Shown here: positions 18,301-25,427 of the stretch, in pieces
Layout of the letters: every line of letters starts with the position of its first letter
Position numbering within the stretch: the first letter of the stretch is position 1
Assembly: GCA_003644265.1 (NCBI GenBank)
Contig: QNBX01000020.1
Coordinates: forward strand, 1-39,936
DNA: 39,936 bases
Direction: 5' to 3'
Origin: Planctomycetota bacterium
GTDB taxonomy: Bacteria; Planctomycetota; B15-G4
The notes under the pieces: model-generated
Seen by the model: only the letters and a program-made list of their open reading frames with translations
Databases searched by the model: none
What the model was told of the DNA's origin: nothing
Program-made: the position numbers and the translations under genes

Positions 18301-18462
18301 GACCGCGAAGGCCCGATCGATCACGGAGACCAGGCGTGTCAGGCCCCAGCCCGGGCAGAACAACACCAAGGCCCCGGCGGCCGGCCAGCCCATGATGGAG
18401 CCCACCAGCCCGAGCATGGCGAGCAGCAGCGGCAGGTGGGAACGGCGAGGGCTACGGGTCAT
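15388..18462 (-). CDS. Polytopic membrane protein fused to a degenerate sulfatase-like domain
   Basis: A 1024-residue protein. Residues 8-500 contain about 12-14 hydrophobic segments, like large GT-C-type membrane proteins. Residues 640-1000 follow the sulfatase / alkaline-phosphatase superfamily: LLITISSLRADRL at 643-655, SLLTGLSPIEHGV at 689-701, a WLHLADLEPPY block near 775, LVLTAPHGTS at 861-870, and a RVPLMVCGG strand. Each expected catalytic residue is changed. The first metal Asp is Ser648, the nucleophile position before SLLTG is Pro683, and the Asp of DHG is Pro866. The domain is therefore probably non-catalytic, perhaps binding a glycan or a partner. It is divergent from the related but intact gene at 18703 and convergent with the toroid protein. 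The gene is intact, with no frameshift. Confidence 0.8.
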   Translation of the reverse strand: MTRSPRRSHLPLLLAMLGLVGSIMGWPAAGALVLFCPGWGLTRLVSVIDRAFAVAGSALCLSWVVLGGGMLAGAALGWSAVRTGFVIQLVSVLLCLAGRLRLARHDRWQASQPPHPAPMPLWPARTGACLLVLLATLLSVNYVAPVDHMDPQAGALTSASRAVAWLEGGYAPLDATHSLDGDDLPAAAVAGLVAATDIAPSHAVRLICLGALAACLLLVSEAVARLLGNHGGTRAMLALLLLLNPLAVVFMLSGDPATPVLSRMAPRMAPGITTALSPFVQGVQLPMTLAFTALLLATSLSVLRRSSRHVPRLMLLAAAGLVIADVRAAILLLPGWCLGLAMSHLACLDSPDNDPHGGSRVRRPGEPVVLRAPFWRPALHLALGAGLGLLVTGLPELPVWLRREPAWALLAAVGPGCLLYMPGVRHLNASPGREAFFFVGLALVSGLLTVCLPFDGDQGELAARLAALVLAAPAAHGALKLSEGAGPGRRVVLGMATGLVALGPAIWLIEQAGTRARVVDTHADGSLSAPHLDRDLVKLLGSLDRVARSDAYLILDQDELLPSPTLAALIGRRPLLPTQGDLAEVGRQVLKGQTLALAELLGTPGLSGRDAWVLSRRKLSSILPVIYRRGAWSLHRARAPDVLLITISSLRADRLTPEHMPQLSLRARSGVLFQNAVTPSPAPGAGLASLLTGLSPIEHGVRGASGSLNPGAPHLASRYAARGYRTVALVALERGQGLLSAFEEVFVDPDARASSLIPKAIASISAPDARPVFMWLHLADLEPPYVLPPELQDERTGHFPFPDDPESIPFGLAAFPPTPSPVGGGRELDLARGRACYDALVTDLDRLLEPLVASLPALDMLVLTAPHGTSLDEHQTWFAAGPDLFEPSIRVPLMVCGGGAAASTPDKLVSLSDLGDVLLRGVPADRERVLLESGWRPGLGTGASLPPELDPGARGAALRIWGVRTAHAKTILTSPAKGEQASAGMSYELADDPGEMAPRAADAYDLRLIDAWRRGAHEPTAGDG

Positions 18463-18544
18463 GACCCGCGGCAGCCTATCAGTCCGTGGCGTGAGTCCGC
18501 CGAGGCAGCTCGAGGGCGCGCGCCCATGACGCCCCGAGCCCGGG

Positions 18545-18558
18545 CCTGCCCGGGCAGG
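18545..18558. promoter_or_regulatory. 14-bp perfect palindrome in the divergent sulfatase-like intergenic region
   Basis: CCTGCCCGGGCAGG is self-complementary without spacer and overlaps a tandem pair of GCCCGGGC palindromes (18538-18545 and 18548-18555). It lies 83 bp upstream of the minus-strand gene and 145 bp upstream of the plus-strand gene, so it could act on both. It may equally be chance in very GC-rich DNA. Confidence 0.25.
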
Positions 18559-18610
18559 TTTGTTCCTGGGCCGAGCGCGGTGAAGCGTGGTCCTGCCCTG
18601 GTCGAAGACC

Positions 18611-18616
18611 TAGAAT
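18611..18616 (+). promoter_or_regulatory. Possible -10 element for the sulfatase-like gene at 18703
   Basis: TAGAAT matches the sigma70 -10 consensus at five of six positions and sits about 90 bp upstream of the TTG start. The -35 position (18588-18593, TGGTCC) is poor, so the call is weak. Confidence 0.25.
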
Positions 18617-18702
18617 GCGGGCCGAGAGCCCGCCCGCCGGGGCGCTCGTGACCCGGATCCCGAGTACCCGGGACGAGCCGGCCCCGCCCTCTGGAGCAAG
18701 GA

Positions 18703-20868
18703 TTGAGCCTCATCCGCCAAGCCCTGGCCACGGGCCTCGTGCTGGGTGCCGCCTGGGGTCTGATCGAGGCCCTGGTCTTGCTGCTGCTGCCCTGGCAGCG
18801 CCTGGCCGTCGGGCTCGGCCGGCTTCCGGCCTTCGATCTGGTCGAGGCCCTGGCGGTGATGGCCCTGGGTGCCTGGCGCACGGCGCCTCCGGTGCTGCTG
18901 CTGGTGCTGCCGGCCACGGCCCTGGTGGCGCTGCTCGAGCACGTGCTGCGGCGCGGCCGTCCGAGCGACGAGCCCTCTCTGGCCGCCCCGCGCGCCGTGA
19001 TCAGTCTGGTGGCCTTCGCCAACCTCTATTGGTGGACCAAGCCGCTCTGGGCCTTCTCGTGGGGGCTGCCGTTTCAGCACCCCAAGCGCCTGCTCCTGAC
19101 GCTGGCCTGGCTGCTGGCGGGCTACCTGATCGCGCGTGTGTTGGTGCGGCCGCGCGGGCTGTTGGGTGTCCCCTCCCGGCGCGCCTGGGTGTGCGTGGCG
19201 GTGTTCATGCTGCTGGGCGGCGGCTGGGCCCAGTGGCGCGAGGGGCGGCTGTCGCCCCCGGCCCACTTTGGCGCTGAGCGCCCTCCCAACGTCTTGCTGG
19301 TGGTGCTGGATGCCATGCGCGCCGACCGCCTGGGCTGCATGGGCGCCGAGCGCGACCCGCCGATCTCGCCGCACATCGACGCGCTGGCGCAGCAGGGCGT
19401 GGTCTTCGATCGCGCCATGGTGCAGGCTCCGTTCACCTGGACCTCATTCGGGTCGATGCTCACGGGCAAGTACCCGCGCCAGCATGGGCTGATCAAGATG
19501 TCGCCGGACCAACGCCTGGACACGGCCACCAACCGCACCCTGGCGCAGGCGCTGGACGAGGCGGGTTACGCCACGGGCGCGTTCCTGACGGGCACCCTGA
19601 GCAACAACACCGGGTTGCTGCGTGGCTTCGACACGTACTTCGAGACCATCGTGGGGCACGAGCCCGTCAATCGCCACAGCCGCTGGTCGGTGGTGCGCAG
19701 CCGGCTGCTGGTGTCTGTGCTCTGGAACAAGCTGCGTCAGGCCATGGACGAGCGGCTGGTGAACACCGAGGCGCTGCGCTGGATCCGCGCTCAGGCCGAG
19801 GTGCCCTTTTTTGCGCTGGTGCACTACTACTCGACGCACACGCCCTACGATCCGCCCGCGCCGTTCCGTGGGCGTTACGACCCCGACTACCGTGGCGCCT
19901 ACGACCCGTTCTTCCAGAGCCACGCGGTCTGGGTCATGCGTCAGCAGCAGACCGGCGTGTGCGAGCACGACGGGCAGCCCGCGTGGTCGTGCGATCACTT
20001 CGACCCCGTGCGCGACGTCGAGCACGTGCGGGCGCTGTACGACGAAGGCGTGGCCTTCGCCGACGACATGTTCGGCGACCTGATGGCCCTGCTCGACGAG
20101 CTGGGCATCGCCGACGACACCCTGGTGATCTTCACCTCGGATCATGGCGAGGAGCTGTTCGACCACGGCATCTTCGAGCACGACTGGATGTTCAACACCA
20201 ACCTGCGCGTCCCGTTGGTCATGCGCCTGCCGGGGGGGGCGTACGCCGGCACCCGGGTCACTTGGCCGGTGGAGGAGATCGATCTGCCGCTCACGATCCT
20301 GGATGTGACCGGCGTGGGCACGCTGCAGGAGCAGCGCCTCGACTTCGAGCTGCCCGGGCGCAGCCTCTTGCCCGACATGGCCGGCCAGGCGCCGGCGCCC
20401 GCCGAACTCTGGACCGCCAGCGAGAACGTGCGCTACGTGTCGCTGCAGAACGCGCGTTTCAAGCTCACGCGCAACCGCATGTTGCCGGATTCCGTGCGTG
20501 TGTTCGACCTGGAGGCCGACCCGGGCGAGCAGCGACCGCTCGATCTGCACGACGTGGCCCACGCGCCTCTGTTGGCCCAACTGCTGGCACGCTGGGACGC
20601 CTTTGACGCGTCGCAGCCGGAGGTCTCCCAGTTCACGCGGGGCGTGATCGACCTGGAGTCGCTCGCGCAGCTGGCGTCGCTGGGGTACACCGCCGGCATG
20701 CCCGCCGAGGCGCTGGAGGCCCTGGCCGTGGGGGACACCGCGGCGGCCGCCCAGGCCTTGCTGAAGAGCACCCAGCTGTTGGGCAGCAACGAGATCCTGG
20801 AGGAGGAACTCTACACGCGCCCGTTCCGCTGGCCGCCGGAACCCGCCCCGCATGATGGGGGCGACTGA
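18703..20868 (+). CDS. Membrane-anchored sulfatase-like / phosphotransferase-type hydrolase (intact active site)
   Basis: A 721-residue protein with about five N-terminal membrane helices (residues 5-175), then an extracytoplasmic alkaline-phosphatase-superfamily domain. NVLLVVLDAMRADRLG places metal-binding Asp203. FTWTSFGSMLTGKYPRQHG puts Thr245 at the nucleophile position. HYYSTHTPYDPP follows, and TSDHGEELFDHG has the Asp480-His481 metal pair. With Thr rather than the Cys or Ser that matures to formylglycine, it resembles phosphoethanolamine/phosphoglycerol transferases and phosphohydrolases more than classical sulfatases. Residues 555-721 are a helical tail. The TTG start has GGAG six bases upstream. 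It begins a plus-strand run continuing 3 bp later with a GT4 gene. A role adding or removing a charged group on the glycan is inferred. Confidence 0.87.
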   Translation: MSLIRQALATGLVLGAAWGLIEALVLLLLPWQRLAVGLGRLPAFDLVEALAVMALGAWRTAPPVLLLVLPATALVALLEHVLRRGRPSDEPSLAAPRAVISLVAFANLYWWTKPLWAFSWGLPFQHPKRLLLTLAWLLAGYLIARVLVRPRGLLGVPSRRAWVCVAVFMLLGGGWAQWREGRLSPPAHFGAERPPNVLLVVLDAMRADRLGCMGAERDPPISPHIDALAQQGVVFDRAMVQAPFTWTSFGSMLTGKYPRQHGLIKMSPDQRLDTATNRTLAQALDEAGYATGAFLTGTLSNNTGLLRGFDTYFETIVGHEPVNRHSRWSVVRSRLLVSVLWNKLRQAMDERLVNTEALRWIRAQAEVPFFALVHYYSTHTPYDPPAPFRGRYDPDYRGAYDPFFQSHAVWVMRQQQTGVCEHDGQPAWSCDHFDPVRDVEHVRALYDEGVAFADDMFGDLMALLDELGIADDTLVIFTSDHGEELFDHGIFEHDWMFNTNLRVPLVMRLPGGAYAGTRVTWPVEEIDLPLTILDVTGVGTLQEQRLDFELPGRSLLPDMAGQAPAPAELWTASENVRYVSLQNARFKLTRNRMLPDSVRVFDLEADPGEQRPLDLHDVAHAPLLAQLLARWDAFDASQPEVSQFTRGVIDLESLAQLASLGYTAGMPAEALEALAVGDTAAAAQALLKSTQLLGSNEILEEELYTRPFRWPPEPAPHDGGD

Positions 20869-20871
20869 CCC

Positions 20872-22074
20872 GTGGGCGCGTCGGTGCACAGGCTCACGCG
20901 GCTCGACCTGACGGTCAACATCCGCTTTCCGGGCACGCGGGCCAACGGCATCCAGGTGGCGGCCATGGCCGAGGCTCTGGCGGCCACCGGGCTCAACGTC
21001 GACGTGGTGGTGCCGCGGCGCTGGCCTTGGAAGGGCGTGGACCCGTACGAGCACTACGGCGTGGCGCGCACGTTTGGAGTGCAGCGTCTGGCCAGCTTGG
21101 ACACCATCGACATGCTGCCTGCGCGGGCTCAGCGCGTGCCGTTTCTGGTGCAGTCGGTGACCTTCGGCTTGCGCGCCCTGGCGCGGGCGGCGGTGACGCG
21201 CGACGCCGGCATCCTGCTGCGCGACCACTACACGCTGCAGGTGCTCACCAACGGCCTGCGGCGCGCGGACCTGGCGCGCGTCTCGGCCGAGGTGCATGAC
21301 CTGCCGGCCCCCGGGGTCCGTCGCCAGCGGGTGGCCGCGGCCCTGGCGTTGCTGCCCGCGGTCGTCACCATCAACCACGCGCTCAAGCACGACCTGGTGT
21401 CGGAGGGCCTCGATCCGGGTCGGGTGCTGGTGGCGCCCGACGGCGTGTCGCTGGCGCGCTTCGCGTCGTTGCCCTCGCGTGGCGACGCCCGGGCGGCGGC
21501 GGGACTCCCGCTGGACACCCCGCGGCTGGTCTACGCCGGGCAGCTCTACCGCTGGAAGGGAGTCGATACCCTGGTGGCCGCCATGGCTCACGTGCCGCGG
21601 GCCGAGCTGCTGGTGGTGGGTGGACAGGGCGACGACCTGGAGCGCGTGCGCGCCCTGGCCGAGCGGCTGGCCCCCGGGCGCGTGCGTTTCACCGGCAACG
21701 TGCCGCCGCCGGCGGTGCCGGCCTTGCTGGCCACGGCCGACGTGATCGCGCTGCCCAACAGCGCGGGCAGGGAGATCTCGGCCCGCTACACCTCGCCGCT
21801 CAAGCTGTTCGAGGCCATGGCCTCGGGGCGCGCTCTGGTGGCCTCCGATTTGTCCTCCCTGCGCGAGGTGCTGCGCGACGGCGAGAACGCCCTGCTGGTC
21901 CCGCCCGATGACGCGCAGGCCCTGGGCGCCGCGTTGTCGAGGCTGTTGCAAGACCAGGCGTTGGCCGAGCGCCTCGCGGTTCGCGCCCGGGACGACGTGT
22001 CCGGCCGCGACTGGCGCGCCCGCGCGCGGCAGGTGGCGGAGTTTCTGCGCGAACACCTGGAGGTGGCCGCCTGA
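20872..22074 (+). CDS. Glycosyltransferase family 4 protein
   Basis: A 400-residue GT-B enzyme. The N-terminal strand RLDLTVNIRFPGTRANGIQVAAMAEAL shows the Gly-rich acceptor-domain loop, with EVHDLPAPGVRRQRVA before the linker. The donor domain runs from LVYAGQLYRWKGVDTLVAAM. The last motif is TSPLKLFEAMASGRALVASDLSSLREVL, the variant in which only the second Glu of E-x7-E is conserved, common in a large GT4 subgroup. The GTG start lies 3 bp after the preceding stop. Its stop TGA shares one base with the ATG of the next gene (TGATG), implying translational coupling with the membrane protein. The sugar specificity is unknown. Confidence 0.88.
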   Translation: MGASVHRLTRLDLTVNIRFPGTRANGIQVAAMAEALAATGLNVDVVVPRRWPWKGVDPYEHYGVARTFGVQRLASLDTIDMLPARAQRVPFLVQSVTFGLRALARAAVTRDAGILLRDHYTLQVLTNGLRRADLARVSAEVHDLPAPGVRRQRVAAALALLPAVVTINHALKHDLVSEGLDPGRVLVAPDGVSLARFASLPSRGDARAAAGLPLDTPRLVYAGQLYRWKGVDTLVAAMAHVPRAELLVVGGQGDDLERVRALAERLAPGRVRFTGNVPPPAVPALLATADVIALPNSAGREISARYTSPLKLFEAMASGRALVASDLSSLREVLRDGENALLVPPDDAQALGAALSRLLQDQALAERLAVRARDDVSGRDWRARARQVAEFLREHLEVAA

Positions 22075-23993
22075 TGGCGCACCCCCTGCGCGGCGTGCTG
22101 GTGGTGGTGGCCCTGCTGCTGCTGCTCAACCTCGACCACGGCCTGCCGCAGCGCTACGTGCCCGACGACACGGCCGTGCGCTGCGCCCTGGGCATGGCCC
22201 GCGATCTCACCAGCGGAGAGGTGCCGCTGCTGGAGGCCCTGGCGCCGCCCGACGGTCGCTACACCAGCTACCCCATGTTGCTGCCCTGGCTGGATCTGGC
22301 GGCCCTGGGCGGACGCTTCGGGCTGGGTCTGGTGCGCGCTGAGTGGAGCGGCCCCGGCAGCTTCAAGGCGGCGTTGTTCGAGGACCCGGGCCTGGCCTGG
22401 TTGCCGGCGCGCTGGGTCTCGGTGCTGTTGGGCATGCTGCTGCCGCTGAGCCTGTATCGCGCTGCGCGCTGTCTGGGGCGCGGCAGATCGGCGGCCGCTC
22501 TGGCGGCGCTGATGGCGGGCAGCTCCCTGTTGTTCGTGCAGTACGCCCACACCACCCGGCCCTGGGCTGCCATGTTGGGTCTGGCCGGGCTCACGCTGTG
22601 GATGTGCCTGCGGCTGCTACGCCGGCGGCGGCTGCGAGACGTCCTGGCGGCCTTCGCCGCCGGCGCGCTGTGCGGCAGCAGCTTTCAGGTCGGCCTGGCT
22701 TTCGCTGCCCTGCCCGTCGGCGCGCTGCTGGTGGCGCTGTGCACGCCGGGTCAGGTGCCCAAGGGCGTGCTGCTGGGTCGCGGTGCGCTGGGTCTGTGTC
22801 TGTCTGCGCTGCTGCTCTGCGGCCTGGGCTATCCGCACCTGTTGCTGCACGGGAGCGAGGCCGCGGGGCAGGGCGGGCAAGCTGCGCTCGAGCTGGCAGC
22901 CAGCGGCGTCGCCCTGGGTGGGCAGTCCTTCTCGACGTCGGCCTTCAGCGCTGTGCGCGCGGCCGATGTGACGCGCTCCTGGCTGGGCAGCGACCCGGTG
23001 CTGGCGTTGGCGGGGCTGGCGGGCCTCTTGCTGCTGGGCTTCGGCGCGGGACCGCGTCGGACGCTGGCTGCGGGTGCGCAGCCGCTCACGCCGCCAGACG
23101 AGCAGCGGACGCGCGCCGCCGGTGCCCGTCCCACGCGACTGGCCGTCTGGGTGCTCGTGCTGCTGCCTGGCTTCGGGTTGCTGCTGGTGTTCACGTTCTA
23201 CGAGGGCTCGCATGTGCGCTACCTCATGTCGGCCACGCCGTTCCTGGCCCTGGGCGCCGGGGAGCTGCTGGCTCGGATGGCGCGGGCGGGCGGCGCGGCG
23301 CGCGGGCTGGCGCTGCTGCTGCTGAGCCTGCCGCTGCTGCAGGCGGCGCGGCTCGATCAACTGCTCGGTCGCGAGGACACCCGCAGCGTGGCGGCGCGCG
23401 CGCTGCCCGCTGTGTTGGGAGCCGAGCGCCGCATCGCCCTGGACGGCATGGGCAGCCGCTACGCGCCGCCGCTGCTGCCGCGAGCCGAGAGCCTGCTCGA
23501 GGTGGCCGCGGCCGGCGTCTGGCTCGGGCGTCTGGAGCGAGAGATCGTGTCCAACAGCCGGCAGGGTCTGGCGTCCTCGCCGGAGGCCCGGCAGCTCCTG
23601 CCGATCCAGCGCTTCTGGCGCTACGACAGCTACTACGCCAGCGACTACCTGTACGACGGGCTGTCGGTTGAGCAGCAGCGTGCCGCGGGGCGCGAGCACG
23701 ACGCCGCGGGGCGTCCCATCGTCGAGGTACAGCTGGGCGATTGGCTCGATGACTGGCGCGCCGACAGCTTCGTGCAGGTCGATCGCGTCCCGGACGACGA
23801 ACGGCGCGCGCCACTCACCGCGCTGTTGGGCCGGCGCGGCCGGCTGCTGTGGGAGCTCTCGCCCACGGGCCGTTCGGCGCCTCGTGCGGCCGAGCTGCCC
23901 ACGGACATGGGCTTCCCGCTGACGGACCTGTGGACCTACCAACGCCCCGGCCCCTGGATCCGCGTCTGGGACCTCACGGAGGAGAACCGTTGA
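22074..23993 (+). CDS. GT-C (GT39-like) membrane glycosyltransferase candidate
   Basis: A 639-residue protein with roughly ten membrane helices between residues 5 and 430. The first extracytoplasmic loop contains YVPDDTAVR after the first helix, matching the acidic DD/DE pair that GT-C enzymes use to bind polyprenyl-phosphate sugars. SLLFVQYAHTTRPWAAMLGLAGL resembles the third to fourth helices of GT39/ArnT-like proteins. The C-terminal 200 residues are a soluble, Tyr-rich extracytoplasmic domain (RFWRYDSYYASDYLYDG). It likely transfers a sugar from a lipid carrier to a glycan or protein outside the membrane. The start overlaps the upstream GT by 1 bp and the end overlaps the next gene by 4 bp, so the three form a tight operon. 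Confidence 0.75.
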   Translation: MAHPLRGVLVVVALLLLLNLDHGLPQRYVPDDTAVRCALGMARDLTSGEVPLLEALAPPDGRYTSYPMLLPWLDLAALGGRFGLGLVRAEWSGPGSFKAALFEDPGLAWLPARWVSVLLGMLLPLSLYRAARCLGRGRSAAALAALMAGSSLLFVQYAHTTRPWAAMLGLAGLTLWMCLRLLRRRRLRDVLAAFAAGALCGSSFQVGLAFAALPVGALLVALCTPGQVPKGVLLGRGALGLCLSALLLCGLGYPHLLLHGSEAAGQGGQAALELAASGVALGGQSFSTSAFSAVRAADVTRSWLGSDPVLALAGLAGLLLLGFGAGPRRTLAAGAQPLTPPDEQRTRAAGARPTRLAVWVLVLLPGFGLLLVFTFYEGSHVRYLMSATPFLALGAGELLARMARAGGAARGLALLLLSLPLLQAARLDQLLGREDTRSVAARALPAVLGAERRIALDGMGSRYAPPLLPRAESLLEVAAAGVWLGRLEREIVSNSRQGLASSPEARQLLPIQRFWRYDSYYASDYLYDGLSVEQQRAAGREHDAAGRPIVEVQLGDWLDDWRADSFVQVDRVPDDERRAPLTALLGRRGRLLWELSPTGRSAPRAAELPTDMGFPLTDLWTYQRPGPWIRVWDLTEENR

Positions 23994-25186
23994 GCGCACC
24001 GTCGAGCGCGCCGCGGGTGCTGGTCCTGACCCACTCGCTCTCGCCCGTGGACGGCGTGGGTGTGTACGGCGCCAACATCCTGCGCTACCTGGCGCCCCTG
24101 TGCGGCGGGATCGAGGTGTTGCTGGGCCGCAAGCACCGCGGGCTGGCGCCGGAGCTGCCGCGCGAGGGGCTGACGGTGCTGCCGGTCCTTCCCAGCGATC
24201 ACTTCCCGTTCCTGAGCCTGCCCAAGCTGGCCTGGCTGCTGCTCACCAGCCTGCCCATGCTGGTGCGCGCCGCGCGCCGCGCCGACGTGGTGCACAGCTT
24301 CTCCGACTACCCGCTGGGCTGGGTGGCCACGCTGGTGGGCTGGCTGGCCGGACGACCGGTGCTGGTGAGCTGCCACGGCACCTACGCGGTGACGCCCACG
24401 CGCATGCCCGTGCACCGACGGCTGATCCACTGGATGTACGCCCGCGCCGACCGCGTGCTGCTGGGCGCGCACTACGCCATGGGCAAGCTCAATGAGGTGG
24501 CCAGCCCGCGCGCGGCCGAGGTGGTGCCCTACGGTTGTGTGCCGTCCGACTACGACGCCCGCGCGGCTCGGGGCGAGCGCCCCGGCGTGCCCACGCCCTA
24601 TCTGCTGACGGTGGGGGAGGTCAAGCAGCGCAAGGGGCATCACACCTCGCTGCCCGCGTTCCTGGAGGCTTGGCGCCAGCGCCCCGACATGCACTACGCC
24701 ATCGTGGGCCGCTTCGTGGACGACGACCCGTACTACCTGGCGCTGCAGGCCCAGGTGCAGGCCGCCGGCGCCCAGCAGCACGTGCACTTCCTGGGCAACG
24801 TGAGCCAGGAGCGCAAGGTGGCGCTCATGCGCGGCTGCCAGGCCTTCATGTTGACGCCCAACACCAGCGACGAAGGCGGCTTCGAGGCCTTCGGCCTGGT
24901 GTATCTGGAGGCGGGCGCGGCGGGCCGGCCGATCCTGGGCGTGCGCCAGAGCGGCGCGGAGGACGCGGTGCTGGAGGGGCGCAACGGCAGCCTGTGCGAC
25001 GCGGGTGACGTGGCCGGGTTGGCACAGGCCGTGGGGCGCCTGTTCAGCGAGCCGGGCCTGGCCGACGAGCAGGGCGCCGCGGGTCGCGCCATCGCCGAGG
25101 AGCGCACCTGGGAGGCGGCCGCGCGGCGCGTGTTCGCGCTGTACCAGGAGCTGCGGGCGCCGCCGGGCGTGCTTGGGGAGCGCTGA
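23990..25186 (+). CDS. Glycosyltransferase family 4 protein (TTG start)
   Basis: A 398-residue GT-B enzyme beginning with the TTG that overlaps the upstream stop as TTGA; GGAGGAG ends about six bases before it. The open frame reaches back to 23849 but that part lies within the previous gene. N-terminal RVLVLTHSLSPVDGVGVYGANIL is the acceptor-domain loop, SFSDYPLGWVA and VSCHGTYAVTP follow, and the donor domain opens at LLTVGEVKQRKGHHTSLPAFL. EAFGLVYLE gives the intact E-x7-E motif followed by AGAAGRPILG. The specific substrate is unknown. It is the last gene of the run from 18703; a 241-bp gap follows. Confidence 0.9.
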   Translation: MSAPSSAPRVLVLTHSLSPVDGVGVYGANILRYLAPLCGGIEVLLGRKHRGLAPELPREGLTVLPVLPSDHFPFLSLPKLAWLLLTSLPMLVRAARRADVVHSFSDYPLGWVATLVGWLAGRPVLVSCHGTYAVTPTRMPVHRRLIHWMYARADRVLLGAHYAMGKLNEVASPRAAEVVPYGCVPSDYDARAARGERPGVPTPYLLTVGEVKQRKGHHTSLPAFLEAWRQRPDMHYAIVGRFVDDDPYYLALQAQVQAAGAQQHVHFLGNVSQERKVALMRGCQAFMLTPNTSDEGGFEAFGLVYLEAGAAGRPILGVRQSGAEDAVLEGRNGSLCDAGDVAGLAQAVGRLFSEPGLADEQGAAGRAIAEERTWEAAARRVFALYQELRAPPGVLGER

Positions 25187-25211
25187 GTCGCTTGTGCGCT
25201 GGAGCTGAGGT

Positions 25212-25251
25212 GCTCCGCGCCGCCGGCGGCGGGTCCGGGCGCGTGCGGAGC
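25212..25251 (+). terminator. Possible hairpin terminator after the GT4 gene
   Basis: GCTCCGC (25212-25218) pairs with GCGGAGC (25245-25251), extendable by GAGG/CCTC with one bulged base, over a GC-rich loop that can fold further. There is no T-run. It starts 26 nt past the stop and would end the 18.7-25.2 kb transcript. Confidence 0.35.
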
Positions 25252-25335
25252 CTCGGGTCCCGGGATCGGTTCAGGCTCAGGCCCTCCGCGCGCCGAAAGA
25301 GGGCAGCGTGGCGAGGTCTCGGCCTCGCTCAGTGA

Positions 25336-25370
25336 GATGTCATTCCGTGTATATTCGTTGAATCTCCCCT
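25336..25370 (+). promoter_or_regulatory. AT-rich island with possible promoter of the first radical SAM gene
   Basis: The only AT-rich stretch in a GC-rich gap; it contains TATATT at 25350-25355 about 75 bp before the ATG at 25428. No good -35 hexamer at standard spacing is seen, so it is a suggestion based on composition. Confidence 0.25.
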
Positions 25371-25427
25371 GCTTGCGCGGCCGCCACGGTGCGCAGGTTC
25401 CCGTGACCCACCCAGGCTGATCTCCCG

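Noticed and set aside
19444..22056. 870-codon open frame on the minus strand
   Set aside because: Antisense to the sulfatase-like and GT4 genes; Arg/Gln/His/Gly-rich with no family pattern, an effect of high third-position GC.
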